From: Caproiciproducens sp. MSJ-32
Lineage (GTDB): Bacteria > Bacillota > Clostridia > Clostridiales > Clostridiaceae
NCBI RefSeq assembly: GCF_018918055.1
Contig: NZ_JAHLPS010000007.1
Coordinates: 1 to 44,853, forward strand
Direction: 5' to 3'
DNA length: 44,853 nt
The position numbers and the translations under genes are program-made. This document shows positions 44,719-44,853 of the stretch, piece by piece. The notes beneath the pieces are model-generated. The model searched no databases, was not told the DNA's origin, and saw only the letters and a list, made by a program, of their open reading frames with translations. Each line of letters starts with the position of its first letter. Positions within the stretch are counted from its first letter, which is position 1.

Positions 44719-44853
44719 TTATTTATCTCCAAAGTATCTATTTAATAATCCTAAGAATGCCTTTCCATGTCTAGCTTCATCTTTGCACATTTCATGTACT
44801 GTATCATGGATTGCATCTAAGTTTAATTGCTTAGCTAATGTTGCTAAATCTTT
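44719..44853 (-). CDS. Reverse-rubrerythrin-type protein, C-terminal 44 residues (partial)
   Basis: The window cuts this gene; only the last 44 codons and the TAA are inside. The frame reads to [22 protein letters not shown], where EARH is the second Glu-x-x-His diiron motif of rubrerythrins. The protein stops right after this helix, so no C-terminal rubredoxin follows. That is the layout of reverse rubrerythrin (NADH peroxidase partner), whose rubredoxin is at the N terminus. It would reduce peroxide and oxygen in an anaerobe. The N-terminal rubredoxin itself is not visible here. Confidence 0.8.
   Translation of the reverse strand, partial: KDLATLAKQLNLDAIHDTVHEMCKDEARHGKAFLGLLNRYFGDK

Overview
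The window reads as the chromosome of a low-GC, endospore-forming anaerobe of the Clostridium type. The base composition is strongly AT-rich and there are many TTG starts with strong AGGAGG-like ribosome sites. Sporulation genes are present (spoIIP, gpr, spoIIA operon, spoVACDE), and so are strict-anaerobe stress genes (hybrid cluster protein, A-type flavoprotein, a C-terminal rubrerythrin fragment). Most of the window is core chromosome. I see no prophage, CRISPR array, rRNA or tRNA. The only mobile element is the 5' end of a group IIC intron at the left edge.

Layout. (1) 1-119: group IIC intron 5' end, sitting directly behind a terminator. (2) 476-4198, minus strand: prmA-rsmE-mtaB-hinT-rpsU, for translation and ribosome modification. 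tpx (4430-4927) lies between this block and the heat-shock operon. (3) 5130-10045: hrcA-grpE-dnaK-dnaJ behind a perfect CIRCE operator, with a fold-switch candidate between dnaK and dnaJ; hemW is just upstream. (4) 11400-13043: a small accessory patch with a hypothetical gene and a plus-strand patatin lipase between hemW and lepA. (5) 13045-20847: lepA, a YqxA-position membrane protein, spoIIP, gpr, rpsT (divergent), holA and comEC. This is the order long known in Bacillus. (6) 20870-23368: a P-type ATPase relative that has lost its phosphorylated aspartate. (7) 23516-27127: spoIIAA-spoIIAB-sigF, then spoVAC-spoVAD-spoVAE. (8) 27405-29714: a Lon-family protease without an ATP-binding loop. (9) 29953-35564: fprA, the PFL/ACT pair, a Crp/Fnr regulator and hcp. 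(10) 35783-40082: sbcDC. (11) 40284-44853: an ECF vitamin-uptake S component, a ZIP metal transporter, an unknown gene, a class V aminotransferase, trmB and the end of a reverse-rubrerythrin-type gene.

How it works together. HrcA should repress its own chaperone operon through CIRCE. SpoIIAA, SpoIIAB and SigF form the forespore switch. Downstream forespore genes (spoVA, gpr) carry matching GTATT / TGGAAwAATA promoter candidates. The Crp/Fnr protein probably activates hcp through a GTAAC-N4-GTTAC site centred at about -41.5. FprA, Hcp, Tpx and the rubrerythrin would deal with oxygen, NO and peroxide.

The least ordinary signals are: the ATPase-like pseudoenzyme; a ComEC without its nuclease domain; two genes (lepA, spoIIAA) whose Shine-Dalgarno is separated from the start by a hairpin that would restore the spacing; a stem that buries the spoIIP ribosome site; the dnaK-dnaJ alternative fold; and the terminator-docked group IIC intron. 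I did not find a clearly novel multi-gene system. All regulatory calls are made by eye from the sequence.
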